From positions 1 through 36,222 of the forward strand of contig JAICJP010000005.1 of NCBI GenBank assembly GCA_025928375.1: a stretch of DNA of 36,222 nucleotides, given 5' to 3'. Made by a program: the position numbers and the translations under genes. Source of the DNA: Candidatus Sulfotelmatobacter sp. (GTDB taxonomy: Bacteria > Acidobacteriota > Terriglobia > Terriglobales > Acidobacteriaceae). Positions 25,937 through 34,899 of the stretch are shown piece after piece. The notes below the pieces were generated by a model. The model did not search any database. It saw only the letters and a list, made by a program, of their open reading frames with translations, and was not told the origin of the DNA. How positions within the stretch are numbered: position 1 is the first letter of the stretch; every line of letters begins with the position of its first letter.

Positions 25937-25965
25937 ATAATACGATGAATTACCTCGTATTACAA
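25937..25965 (-). promoter_or_regulatory. Antitoxin-toxin promoter with embedded operator palindrome
   Basis: Minus strand TTGTAA-N17-TATTAT; perfect inverted repeat TAATACGA-N9-TCGTATTA (25938-25962) spanning the promoter core. Confidence 0.7.
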
Positions 25966-26068
25966 AGTGACTTGCCATCAGAGTCGGCCTTCCTGGCTCG
26001 CAGGGCGCACTCGAGAATCGTTTTAATATTGACATTTCCCGGCTGTCCATAATTCAATAGCCGTTCCC

Positions 26069-27463
26069 ATGGAAACCCGCTCCGCCGCTCCTTCTGCCGG
26101 TACAACCGCCGTTCCACGCCTGCGCCGTACCCTGACGCTGTGGGACCTGATTTTCTACGGCATCGTCCTGATCCAGCCCATCGCTCCGGTCCCGCTCTAT
26201 GGCGTGGCGCAGAAGCTTTCCGATGGACACTTTGTCACGATCATCCTGATTGCGCTGTTTGCGATGTTGATCACCGCGGTGAGCTATGGCCGCATGGGCG
26301 CGCTTTACCCCACTGCGGGATCGGCCTACACCTACGTCGGCAAGGGCCTGAACCCGCACCTGGGCTTTCTCGCGGGCTGGGCGATGATTCTCGACTATCT
26401 TCTGCAACCCCTCATCAATACTGTCTGGATCGCGACCGCGCTGCACGAGCGCTACCTGCACCAGGTCCCATTCGTGGCCTGGGCTTTAATTATCGTGGGC
26501 ATTATGACCCTCCTCAACCTGGCGGGCGTGAAATCATCCTCGAACACGAACAAGGTTCTGCTGGCGGTGATGTCGGTCGTGGTGGTGTTCTTCATCGTCC
26601 TAGCGATCAAGTTCTTGTATGGCGGCCAGGGCTGGGCCGGGCTGTTTTCGCTACAGCCGTTGTACGACCCGAAGACGTTCAACTCGCACAAGATTCTCAC
26701 CGCGACCTCATTTGCGGCCCTGACCTATATCGGCTTCGATGGCGTAACTACGCTCGCCGAAGACGTGGAGAATCCCAAGCGCAATGTATTGCTGGCGGTC
26801 GTCCTCACCTGCATTTTTGCGGGCGTGTGCAGCGGAATCGAAGCTTATCTGGGCGCGCGCGTGTGGCCCGACTGGCGCTCGTTTCCCAACCTCGAGACCG
26901 CCTTCATGGACATCTGCAGCCGCGTTGGTGGAGTGCTTCTGTTCAATGCCATGGGGCTGATTCTAATCGTCGCGGCGTTCGGTAGCGGCCTCACCGGCAC
27001 GCTGGGTGCAGCCCGGCTTCTTTTTGGCATGGGGCGCGATGGCGTTCTACCCAAGAAATTCTTCGGGCAGCTGAAGCCCGGCAGCAACACTCCGGTCAAC
27101 AACATTCTTCTGATTGGGGGACTCGCGTTTGTTGGCGCGGTGCTTCTTAACTACATCGGCAGCGCGTACCAACATGCGGGCGAGTTGCTTAATTTCGGTG
27201 CGTTTCTGGCTTTCATGGGCGTCAACTTGGCTTGCTTCTGGCAATTCGGCGTGCGACGCCAGCAAGGATACGAGCGCCGGATTCTTGCCGATGTCGTGCT
27301 GCCGATTATCGGGTTTCTTTTCTGTGGCCTGATCTGGGTCAACCTGAACATTATTGCCAAGACAGTCGGCGGGATCTGGTTCGCAGTTGGTATCCTTTAT
27401 GTTGGTTACAAGACGAATTGGTTCCGCTCCGCCCCGGTGATGATTGACTTCAGAGACTCCTAG
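26069..27463 (+). CDS. APC-superfamily amino acid permease
   Basis: 12-TM-like hydrophobic pattern; 'LTLWDLIFYGIVLIQPIAPVPLYG', 'GALYPTAGSAYTYVGKGLNPHLGFLAGWAMILDY', 'SFAALTYIGFDGVTTLAEDVENPKRN'. Confidence 0.9.
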   Translation: METRSAAPSAGTTAVPRLRRTLTLWDLIFYGIVLIQPIAPVPLYGVAQKLSDGHFVTIILIALFAMLITAVSYGRMGALYPTAGSAYTYVGKGLNPHLGFLAGWAMILDYLLQPLINTVWIATALHERYLHQVPFVAWALIIVGIMTLLNLAGVKSSSNTNKVLLAVMSVVVVFFIVLAIKFLYGGQGWAGLFSLQPLYDPKTFNSHKILTATSFAALTYIGFDGVTTLAEDVENPKRNVLLAVVLTCIFAGVCSGIEAYLGARVWPDWRSFPNLETAFMDICSRVGGVLLFNAMGLILIVAAFGSGLTGTLGAARLLFGMGRDGVLPKKFFGQLKPGSNTPVNNILLIGGLAFVGAVLLNYIGSAYQHAGELLNFGAFLAFMGVNLACFWQFGVRRQQGYERRILADVVLPIIGFLFCGLIWVNLNIIAKTVGGIWFAVGILYVGYKTNWFRSAPVMIDFRDS

Positions 27464-27475
27464 AAAGGCGCCGCC

Positions 27476-27850
27476 GTGCTCGGATCTGCAGGCATCATCG
27501 GCTTCGTGCCCGTCGCTGATTGTGACACGGCAAGGGCATTCTACGAGGGAGTGCTCGGCCTTCGTTTCCTGAAGGACGACGGTTTCGCCGTGGTCATGGA
27601 CGCGAATGGGATCATGCTCCGTCTCGTGAAGGTCCAGGCGGTCACTCCTGCGCAACACACGATTCTGGGCTGGCAGGTGAAAGGAATCGAGAGCACCGTG
27701 CAGCGACTCCAGGCCAAAGGAGTCCAGTTCGTCCGCTACGGATTTTTCAAGCAAGATGACTTAGGAATCTGGACTGCGCCGAATGGCGATAAGATCGCCT
27801 GGCTCAAAGATCCCGATGGGAACACGCTTTCCGTCTCAGAACACATCTAA
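27476..27850 (+). CDS. VOC-family (glyoxalase/bleomycin-resistance-like) protein
   Basis: 'GFVPVADCDTARAFYEGVLGLRFLKDDGFAVVMDANGIMLRL...DPDGNTLSVSEH' ; GTG start. Confidence 0.88.
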   Translation: MLGSAGIIGFVPVADCDTARAFYEGVLGLRFLKDDGFAVVMDANGIMLRLVKVQAVTPAQHTILGWQVKGIESTVQRLQAKGVQFVRYGFFKQDDLGIWTAPNGDKIAWLKDPDGNTLSVSEHI

Positions 27851-27856
27851 GGATCA

Positions 27857-27885
27857 GGAGTGTCCCATTGGAAGTGGGACACTCC
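27857..27885. repeat. Strong palindrome GGAGTGTCCCA-N7-TGGGACACTCC between convergent genes
   Basis: Perfect 11-bp stem with 7-nt loop, no U-tract on either strand. Confidence 0.75.
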
Positions 27886-27887
27886 CA

Positions 27888-27913
27888 AATTACAAAATAC
27901 TCAATTACAAAAT
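27888..27913. repeat. Short direct repeat AATTACAAAAT x2 (15-nt period)
   Basis: 27888-27898 and 27903-27913 identical 11-mers. Confidence 0.7.
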
Positions 27914-27921
27914 GACAAGAT

Positions 27922-30633
27922 CTACTCCGCGTTCCAACCCTTCACTTCCACGCTGGGCTTGGCCGCTCCCAACTCGCTGGCCCGGTAAGTCGCGGTGATC
28001 TCGCGCTTTTCGCCGGGCAGCAGCGAAATATAGTTATCTTCCCAGATGACCGGCAAAATCTCTTCCCCCTTGGGACCCTTATCCACTTTCAGGCGCACGA
28101 AGAACGCGAGACTCTTGCTGGGATTATCGACGGTTACGCGCGTGATTGCGTCCTCGCCCTTGCGCTCGGTGCGCTCGCTAATTTTCAGCTTCACTTTCGG
28201 CAATTCGGAGATAGACGTGTAATCAGCGTAGGAGGAAGTTGGAGTCATCCACCACGTAGTCTTTGCCCAGTCTAGCGTCTCGGGCTTGGTAGAGAGCCAG
28301 TAGAAGTTGGAGCCGACCAGCTTGCCAGTCGAGTCTTGCAAACGCAGCACGAGGAAATACGTGTTGCTCAGGCCGGAGACATCCGGCAGCGTAAAGATCT
28401 TCGCCGTGCTATCTGCCGAGGCATCCACCGGATTGTCCTGAGTGAATTTTTCCGTGCCATCCAGGTTGTAGATTTTCGTGGTCAGCTTCAGACCCTTGGC
28501 GTCTTCGTACTGGCTGCTTACGACCCAAATCGAATGATCGTCATAGCCGTAGATGGGATGCAGGTCTTCCATCGCCCGCTTGGCGCCGAAGTATCCGCCG
28601 CCCGGACGCAGATAGTAGTCGTACAAATGCCAGATCATAGAAGGCCACGCATTGTTCAGCATCCACTGGATCACGCCCGTGGCCTGATATTTGTTCCGGC
28701 TATACGCCTCGTACATTGCGCGCACGCCCTCATAAGTCTGCATCTGTGACTTGATGGCAAAGTCGTCGACGTTGTCTGATTTGCCGTAGCGATTCGCCAG
28801 CGCCTCGCTGAAGACATTAATGGTCTTAAATTCGCCGCCGCCCGCGTGGTAATTCCAAACGTCGTCGATTGGCCACATGTGATCCTTGCCGACCATCGCG
28901 CGAATGCTTTCGACGGGCGGCACGGCAGGTCCCATGCTGGTCTCGGAGTTAAAACCATACCCCCCGCCGCATCCACCGGGATTGCACAACTTGCGTCCGG
29001 GTTGCCCTTCAGGCGTGTCGACCTGCCAGTAGCTGGGGGCGATGTATTCATACGGACCGGACATCTTCATGCCGCTATCCCCAGTAACGCTGGTCTTCTT
29101 CCCGGTGGCCGATGAGACGACCGGATTGGGCCAGAACAAATCTTTTTCGATGTCGAGATACATCTGCTCCACATCCGGCGGCGGCGGATTGTCGCTTCCG
29201 TTCAGCCACATCACGAGGCTCGGATGACTACGAAGCCGGTAGATTTGGTCTCGCAGGGACTGCTTGGCGATCTCGAAATCTTCAGGCTTCCATCGTGGCC
29301 AGCGCTCCCAGAAATCGCAGCAGCACCATCCCGCCATCACCAGAATTCCCTGGCTGTCGGTGAGCTGATAAAACTCCTCCGTCTCCAGCTTGCCCTCCAA
29401 CCGTACCGTGTTCAGCCCCATATCTTTCACGTAACGGATTTCATCGTGTAACCGCTGCGAGTTCTCACGCAGCATCATGTCCGGCGTCCATCCCGCTCCG
29501 CGAATGAGTATGTTCTTGCCATTAATGTGAAACGCGCGTCCGCCAACCGAGTTGAAATCCGATGTGACTTCCCGAATCCCAAATTGCGTCGTCGTCTGAT
29601 CGCTCGCAGAGCCGTTTACGTCGAACTCCATCGCGAGCTTATAAAGTTCCGGCTTGCCCATCTGCGCCGGCCACCACAAGCGCGGATTGGAAACCACCAA
29701 TTGGGAGAATTTGTCGGGCGTGAAGGTCACATCCTTGGCCTCGTTGGGTCCAAGCTCTACCTCCTGGTCGAAATCAATGTTCTCGATTCGGCCTTTGAGT
29801 TTGCCTTTCACCGGCTGATCGGTGCCGTTCTTGACCTGAGCCGTCACTGTCAACTGCGCGCTGTCGTTGGCTGGAAGGTTCAGTTTCGATACCACCGTTG
29901 GGTAGCGCAGCGCGACAGGTCCGCTGGTCGTCAGGTAGACCTCGCGCCACAGTCCCATGTTCTTATCGGGCGGCGCCGGGTTCCAATCCACGAAGGTGAT
30001 TGCCAAATCGTGCTCGGTGGGCGCGAACACCTGAACCGCAAGCACGTTCTCTGCCCCAGGCTTGGTTTCTTTGGTGATGTTGAATTCGTAAGTTCGCCAG
30101 GCCCCGGCAACCTCGTCCGACTTCGCCACCTGCTTCCCGTTCAGCCAGATGTTGGCGCGATAGTTGATGCCGTTAAATTTCAGCCAGACGGTCTTTCCTT
30201 TATAGGACGGGGGCACTGCGAATGTCTTCCGGTACCACCACGAGACAGCATACGGGCTGTCCGGTGCCATCGGGATGTTGGAAAAATTACCGCCAATGGG
30301 ATAATTCACTCCAGGCAAACTGCGCAGATTCATTCCAAAATAAGGATCGGGGAAGATCTTGTCTTTAACTTGCGCCGCCACTACGGTGGTCGGAACAGTC
30401 ACTGGCATCCAGCCTTTCGCGGCAAACTGCGGACTGGAAATGACCTCGGGCTTGGCCTCGACCTTCGCAGAGGTCTGCAATGACCACCCTTCGTGCAGCA
30501 CCAGCCTCGCTTCCGCGGGGTGCGTCGAGGGATGTGAGGCTGCCGTTTTTTCCTGAGCTACGAGGGCTGAGACGAGGACGAACGGAATGACAAGGAAGAA
30601 TGAAAGAACTGCCTGTCGCTTGCCTGAATTCAT
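27922..30633 (-). CDS. Secreted GH2-family glycosidase (exo-glucosaminidase/mannosidase-like)
   Basis: ORF 27922-30702, preferred start ATG 30633 with signal peptide; 'WWYRKTFAVPPSYKGKTVWLKFNGINYRANIWLNGKQVAKSDEVAGAWRTYEFNIT', 'NTVRLEGKLETEEFYQLTDSQGILVMAGWCCCDFWERW', 'SHPSLVMWLNGSDNPP'. Confidence 0.88.
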   Translation of the reverse strand: MNSGKRQAVLSFFLVIPFVLVSALVAQEKTAASHPSTHPAEARLVLHEGWSLQTSAKVEAKPEVISSPQFAAKGWMPVTVPTTVVAAQVKDKIFPDPYFGMNLRSLPGVNYPIGGNFSNIPMAPDSPYAVSWWYRKTFAVPPSYKGKTVWLKFNGINYRANIWLNGKQVAKSDEVAGAWRTYEFNITKETKPGAENVLAVQVFAPTEHDLAITFVDWNPAPPDKNMGLWREVYLTTSGPVALRYPTVVSKLNLPANDSAQLTVTAQVKNGTDQPVKGKLKGRIENIDFDQEVELGPNEAKDVTFTPDKFSQLVVSNPRLWWPAQMGKPELYKLAMEFDVNGSASDQTTTQFGIREVTSDFNSVGGRAFHINGKNILIRGAGWTPDMMLRENSQRLHDEIRYVKDMGLNTVRLEGKLETEEFYQLTDSQGILVMAGWCCCDFWERWPRWKPEDFEIAKQSLRDQIYRLRSHPSLVMWLNGSDNPPPPDVEQMYLDIEKDLFWPNPVVSSATGKKTSVTGDSGMKMSGPYEYIAPSYWQVDTPEGQPGRKLCNPGGCGGGYGFNSETSMGPAVPPVESIRAMVGKDHMWPIDDVWNYHAGGGEFKTINVFSEALANRYGKSDNVDDFAIKSQMQTYEGVRAMYEAYSRNKYQATGVIQWMLNNAWPSMIWHLYDYYLRPGGGYFGAKRAMEDLHPIYGYDDHSIWVVSSQYEDAKGLKLTTKIYNLDGTEKFTQDNPVDASADSTAKIFTLPDVSGLSNTYFLVLRLQDSTGKLVGSNFYWLSTKPETLDWAKTTWWMTPTSSYADYTSISELPKVKLKISERTERKGEDAITRVTVDNPSKSLAFFVRLKVDKGPKGEEILPVIWEDNYISLLPGEKREITATYRASELGAAKPSVEVKGWNAE

Positions 30634-30865
30634 AGTGCTCCTGTGGGCGCGTAACCAGCCATCCGGGACGGTTGGAAATCTCCCGACCAGAATGGATAAC
30701 ACTTCTATTAATTCGTTTCAATAGCCGAATTCAGCTGGATGCAACGCGGGGGCCCAGCCGGCATCTGCGCCGTCGGGTCCTGCAACAGCTCTGGCCCATG
30801 CGCCGCGCCGCGTCCCCCATCGTTTATAATGGGTGCTTCGTCCCTATCCTTGGAGTGATAAGAAC

Positions 30866-32854
30866 ATGATTCGATTTCTGCAACAGTCTGGCCAGACGAC
30901 CAAGTATGTCTTAGGAGGCCTCCTGCTGATCATCTGCGCGTCCATGGTGATCACCCTCATCCCCGGCGGACTGGGGGGAGAGGTCTTCGGCGGCACGCCC
31001 GGGAAGGGCATTGTCGCCAAGGTGAATGGCGAGGACATCACTGCCGACGAGGTGCGCCAGACCGCCCGCCAGATGCTCCAGCAGCAGATGCCGCAGGGCA
31101 GCACTGCCAATATGAGTATGCTGTTGCCGTTTTTCACCCAGCGCGCGGCCGAGCAACTGATTACCCGCCAGGCATTGATTACCGAAGCCGGCCGAATGGG
31201 ACTGCGCAGCAGTCCGGAAGAAATCAAGAATGAGTTGCAGCACGGCCGCTATGCGGCAACTTTCTTTCCGGGAGGCACCTTCATCGGCCAGACCGAATAC
31301 GAAGACATGCTGCAGCGCGCGAATCTGACGCCTGCGAAGTTCGAAGAAGCCGTGGGCAATGACATCCTTCTGACCAAGTTGCAAGCCTTGATTTCCGGCA
31401 GCGCCAATGTAAGCGACGCTGAGATCCACGAGCAATTCGTCAAGCAGAACACTAAAGTCAAATTTGAATACGCGGTTCTCAAGCAGGACGATATTAAGAA
31501 AGGCCTGCACCCTACGAACGAGGAACTCAAGGCTTACTACGAGGGTCACAAAGCGACCTATGCCAATTCAATCCCCGAAAAGCGCCAGGTCAAGTACGCG
31601 GTGATCGACGTAAACAAGCTCGAGTCCAGCGTCCAGGTGACGCCCGACGATCTCCGGAAGTATTACGACGAACATCGCGATCAGTACCGCGTTCCCGAGC
31701 AGGTCAAGGTCAGTCACATCCTGATTAAGACCCCTCTCCCCGGACCTGACGGCAAGGTGGACGAGAAGGGCGCCGCCGAAGCCCAGCGCCGCGCCGAAGA
31801 TCTGCTCAAGCAGGTCAAGTCGGGTGCGAATTTTGAAGAACTCGCAAAAAAGTATTCCGAAGATCCCGGCAGCGCCAAGCAGGGTGGATCTCTGGGATGG
31901 ATCGGCAGAGGCCAGACCGTGCCCGAGTTCGAAAAGACCGCCTTTTCTCTGCCCAAGGGACAGATCAGCGATTTGATCAAGAGCAGTTACGGCTTCCACA
32001 TCATCCGCGTGGACGACAAGCAGGACGCCCACATGAAGTCGCCGGACGATGTGAAGAGCGAGATCGAACCGATCCTGAAGCACCAGAAGGCACTGCAGGC
32101 GGCCCAGAAGAAAGCGGACGACCTGCTCGCACAAGCTCGCAAGCAGAGCCTCGATGCCGCCGCGGCCGCACAGGGCGTGCCGGTGATTACCTCTGATTTC
32201 TTCTCTCGCAAAGATATGCTCCCCGGGCTTGGCCCGGCGCCGCAGTTTATGGACGCCGTCTTCACCGAACAGGAAAAATCTCCGCCCGACGAGGCTTCCT
32301 CCTCGCAGGGAATCGTCATCTATCAGTTGCTGGCAGTAAAGCCCGCAGCAACACCCAGCTTTGAGGAAATCAAGAGCCGCGTGGAAGATGAATTCAAGAA
32401 TGAGCGTTCTAATGTGCTGCTCACGCAAAAAGCGCAGGAACTCTCCGATCGCGCCAAGGCGGAGCACGATCTGAAACGCGCCGCTAAGGAACTGGGCGCG
32501 ACGATGAAGACCAGTGATCTCGTTGCTCCTGAGGGCCAGGTTCCCGAGGTGGGCTCGATGTCCGGGCAGGCTGCGGTGGCGTTCACCATGAAGCCCGGAG
32601 AGATTACCGGTCCCATCAACAATGGAAGCGACGCTTCGGTGCTTCAGATCCTCCAGCTCGAGCAGCCTTCGGAGGCCGAATACGCCGCGAAAAAAGATCA
32701 AATTCGCGATCAGTTGTTGCAGCAGAAACAGCAGGAGCGCTTCGGACTATTCGTCAGCAACGTAGTCGACCAGATGACCAAATCCGGCAAGATCCGCCGG
32801 AACGACGACGAACTCAAGGCGCTCAGCCGCAGCGGCAGCGAGCAAGGAATGTAA
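30866..32854 (+). CDS. PpiD/SurA-like membrane-anchored peptidyl-prolyl cis-trans isomerase
   Basis: N-terminal TM 'YVLGGLLLIICASMVITLIPGG', SurA-N-like region, parvulin domain 'VKVSHILIKT...ANFEELAKKYSEDPGSAKQGGSLGWIGRGQTVPEFEKTAFSLPKGQISDLIKSSYGFHIIRV'. Confidence 0.9.
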   Translation: MIRFLQQSGQTTKYVLGGLLLIICASMVITLIPGGLGGEVFGGTPGKGIVAKVNGEDITADEVRQTARQMLQQQMPQGSTANMSMLLPFFTQRAAEQLITRQALITEAGRMGLRSSPEEIKNELQHGRYAATFFPGGTFIGQTEYEDMLQRANLTPAKFEEAVGNDILLTKLQALISGSANVSDAEIHEQFVKQNTKVKFEYAVLKQDDIKKGLHPTNEELKAYYEGHKATYANSIPEKRQVKYAVIDVNKLESSVQVTPDDLRKYYDEHRDQYRVPEQVKVSHILIKTPLPGPDGKVDEKGAAEAQRRAEDLLKQVKSGANFEELAKKYSEDPGSAKQGGSLGWIGRGQTVPEFEKTAFSLPKGQISDLIKSSYGFHIIRVDDKQDAHMKSPDDVKSEIEPILKHQKALQAAQKKADDLLAQARKQSLDAAAAAQGVPVITSDFFSRKDMLPGLGPAPQFMDAVFTEQEKSPPDEASSSQGIVIYQLLAVKPAATPSFEEIKSRVEDEFKNERSNVLLTQKAQELSDRAKAEHDLKRAAKELGATMKTSDLVAPEGQVPEVGSMSGQAAVAFTMKPGEITGPINNGSDASVLQILQLEQPSEAEYAAKKDQIRDQLLQQKQQERFGLFVSNVVDQMTKSGKIRRNDDELKALSRSGSEQGM

Positions 32855-32862
32855 GCTGCTTC

Positions 32863-34359
32863 ATGTCTCTTCCGCGCGCCGCTGGTATTCTGCTTCATCC
32901 CACTTCGCTGCCTTCGCATGGCGGGGTGGGAGATTTCGGCCCGGCGGCTTATTCCTTTGTCGACTTCCTGGCGGCCGCGCGGCAGGGTATCTGGCAGGTG
33001 CTGCCACTTGGTCCTCTTGGCTACGGCAACTCGCCCTACTCGGCCACTTCAGCCTTTGCTGGAAACCCCATCCTGATCAGTTTGGAACGCCTTGCGGATC
33101 AGGGCTGGATCGATCGCACGCAACTTGCGCACCTGGATGCTGCGTCGGGTCCCGTCGACTACGATCGCGTGTTCCACCAGAAAATGCCTCTCCTGTTCGA
33201 AGCGGGAAGAGCATTTCTGAGATCCGCCTCGGGCGACTCTTTGCGCCGCTTCGAATCGTTCTGTTCGGAAAATTCCTGGTGGCTCGACGACTTCGTTCTT
33301 TTCGACGCCTTGCGTGCCAAGCACAAGCTGGCCTGCTGGAATCAGTGGCCGCACGAGTTGGCGCATCGGGAGCCCCCGGCGTTGGCCCAGGCTCGTAAAG
33401 AATTGGCCGACGACCTGAGAATACGACGCGCGCTGCAGTTTGCGTTTTACGAGCAATGGGCCGATCTTCGGCGCTACTGCCGCGAGCGGAACATTCGCAT
33501 CGTCGGCGATGTTGCAATCTTCGTGAACCACGACAGCGCCGACGTCTGGGTGCATCGCGAGTTGTTTCGCCTGAACGGCAATCTGGATCCAGAAGTCGTT
33601 GCCGGCGTTCCCCCGGATTTTTTCAGCAAGACGGGACAACGCTGGGGCAATCCCCTCTACCGCTGGGAGGTGATGAAAGAGCGTGGCTACCAGTGGTGGA
33701 TTCAGCGCTTACGCTGGGCCACGCGCAATTGCGACTACATCCGCCTCGACCATTTTCGCGGCTTCGACCAGTTCTGGGAAATTCCCGCGGGTGATGTTAC
33801 CGCCGTAAACGGCCGCTGGGTCGATGGCCCTCGCGACGACTTATTCTTGAAGCTGCGCGAAGCTCTGGGCGGGTTGCCGTTCTTTGCCGAGGATCTTGGT
33901 TTCATTACACCCGAGGTGCATGCGTTGCGGGATCGGCTGCAAATCCCTGGCATGGCTGTCCTGCAATTCGGCTTCGGGGATGAAGGCGCGCACATGTACC
34001 TGCCGCACCGTGCTGCCGGAAAAGTTATGTACACCGGCACGCATGATAATGATACGGTGGTCGGATGGTGGAATTCCGGCGCCGCAGATCACGAGCGCCG
34101 CAATGCTGAAGCCTATGTCGGCGCCAGCGATGATGGAATCCACTGGGCCTTCATCCGTGCAGCTGTCTGTTCACCCGCGAGTTTAAGCATCGTCCCGCTG
34201 CAAGATGTTTTCGGTCTGGGCAGCGATGCCCGCATGAACACTCCCAGTCTGGACAACGGGAACTGGCGCTGGCGTTTCCAGCAATCGCAACTGAAGGATG
34301 AATTCGCCGCGAAATTAGTCCACCTTGTCGAACTGAGCGATCGCGTTCCCAGACAGTAG
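32863..34359 (+). CDS. malQ: 4-alpha-glucanotransferase (GH77)
   Basis: 'RAAGILLHPTSLPSHGGVGDFGPAAYSFVDFLAAARQGIWQVLPLGPLGYGNSPYS', 'RLDHFRGFDQFWEIP', 'FFAEDLGFITPEVHALRD', 'GTHDNDTVVGWW'. Confidence 0.95.
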   Translation: MSLPRAAGILLHPTSLPSHGGVGDFGPAAYSFVDFLAAARQGIWQVLPLGPLGYGNSPYSATSAFAGNPILISLERLADQGWIDRTQLAHLDAASGPVDYDRVFHQKMPLLFEAGRAFLRSASGDSLRRFESFCSENSWWLDDFVLFDALRAKHKLACWNQWPHELAHREPPALAQARKELADDLRIRRALQFAFYEQWADLRRYCRERNIRIVGDVAIFVNHDSADVWVHRELFRLNGNLDPEVVAGVPPDFFSKTGQRWGNPLYRWEVMKERGYQWWIQRLRWATRNCDYIRLDHFRGFDQFWEIPAGDVTAVNGRWVDGPRDDLFLKLREALGGLPFFAEDLGFITPEVHALRDRLQIPGMAVLQFGFGDEGAHMYLPHRAAGKVMYTGTHDNDTVVGWWNSGAADHERRNAEAYVGASDDGIHWAFIRAAVCSPASLSIVPLQDVFGLGSDARMNTPSLDNGNWRWRFQQSQLKDEFAAKLVHLVELSDRVPRQ

Positions 34360-34400
34360 AGAGTTTCCGTATCCGCTGCTGTTTAGCGCGCGCCGGCAAC

Positions 34401-34895
34401 TTACTTCAGCGGTCGCAAGCGAGTAGTTGCAGAAGGCAATCGACAAGCTTCCTCGCTGTCCTTCAATGCGGACTGGAGTTTGCTGCCCAAAATCCCGAGT
34501 TCTTCAATACTCAGCAACTGCTGCATGCGCTCAAAGAGTTGGCGCTCCTCCGTTCGAATATGTGTGGAAAGGCTACGCGCGAGAACTAAAATCTCATTTG
34601 AAGATAGACTGTCCTCCTGCGCGTTGGCGAACATGGTGCGCAGGTTTGCGTGCTCAGAAATCAGCTGCCTCACGAGTGCTCTCAACTCCTCAAACTTTTC
34701 CGCCGCAGGGAAAACAATCTCCTCCTCGGCCGCGAAATGAACCGCTATTTCGCTCTGAACCAGGTGTGCAACCTCCGCTTGCCACGCGCCCAGATCGTTC
34801 TGCGGAATGGGCGAGGCGCGCTCGATTCTTACGCACAGTGCCAGTGCGCGCTGGTGCTGGTGCGATAACGGAATCAGGCTTTTGTCGCGCAGCAT
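34401..34895 (-). CDS. Hemerythrin HHE-domain protein
   Basis: His/Glu ligand spacing 'SHQHQRAL', 'HFAAEEEIVFP', 'EHANLRTMF', 'STHIRTEERQLFERM'. Confidence 0.85.
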   Translation of the reverse strand: MLRDKSLIPLSHQHQRALALCVRIERASPIPQNDLGAWQAEVAHLVQSEIAVHFAAEEEIVFPAAEKFEELRALVRQLISEHANLRTMFANAQEDSLSSNEILVLARSLSTHIRTEERQLFERMQQLLSIEELGILGSKLQSALKDSEEACRLPSATTRLRPLK

Positions 34896-34899
34896 GGTG

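Noticed and set aside
26029-26058. TTGACA followed by CATAAT/TTCAAT upstream of the APC permease as a promoter
   Set aside because: Spacing to CATAAT is only 13 nt; the alternative TTCAAT at 18 nt is a weak match and would give a nearly leaderless mRNA
29527-30483. 318-aa plus-strand ORF opposite the GH2 gene
   Set aside because: Antisense shadow of a strongly supported GH2 CDS
30800-30866. TATAAT at about 30825 upstream of the PPIase as a sigma-70 promoter
   Set aside because: -10 is good but no credible -35 at 16-18 nt; left unannotated
31568-32701. 377-aa antisense ORF opposite the PPIase gene
   Set aside because: Leu/Arg/Gly-rich shadow translation with no domain; overlaps a strong CDS
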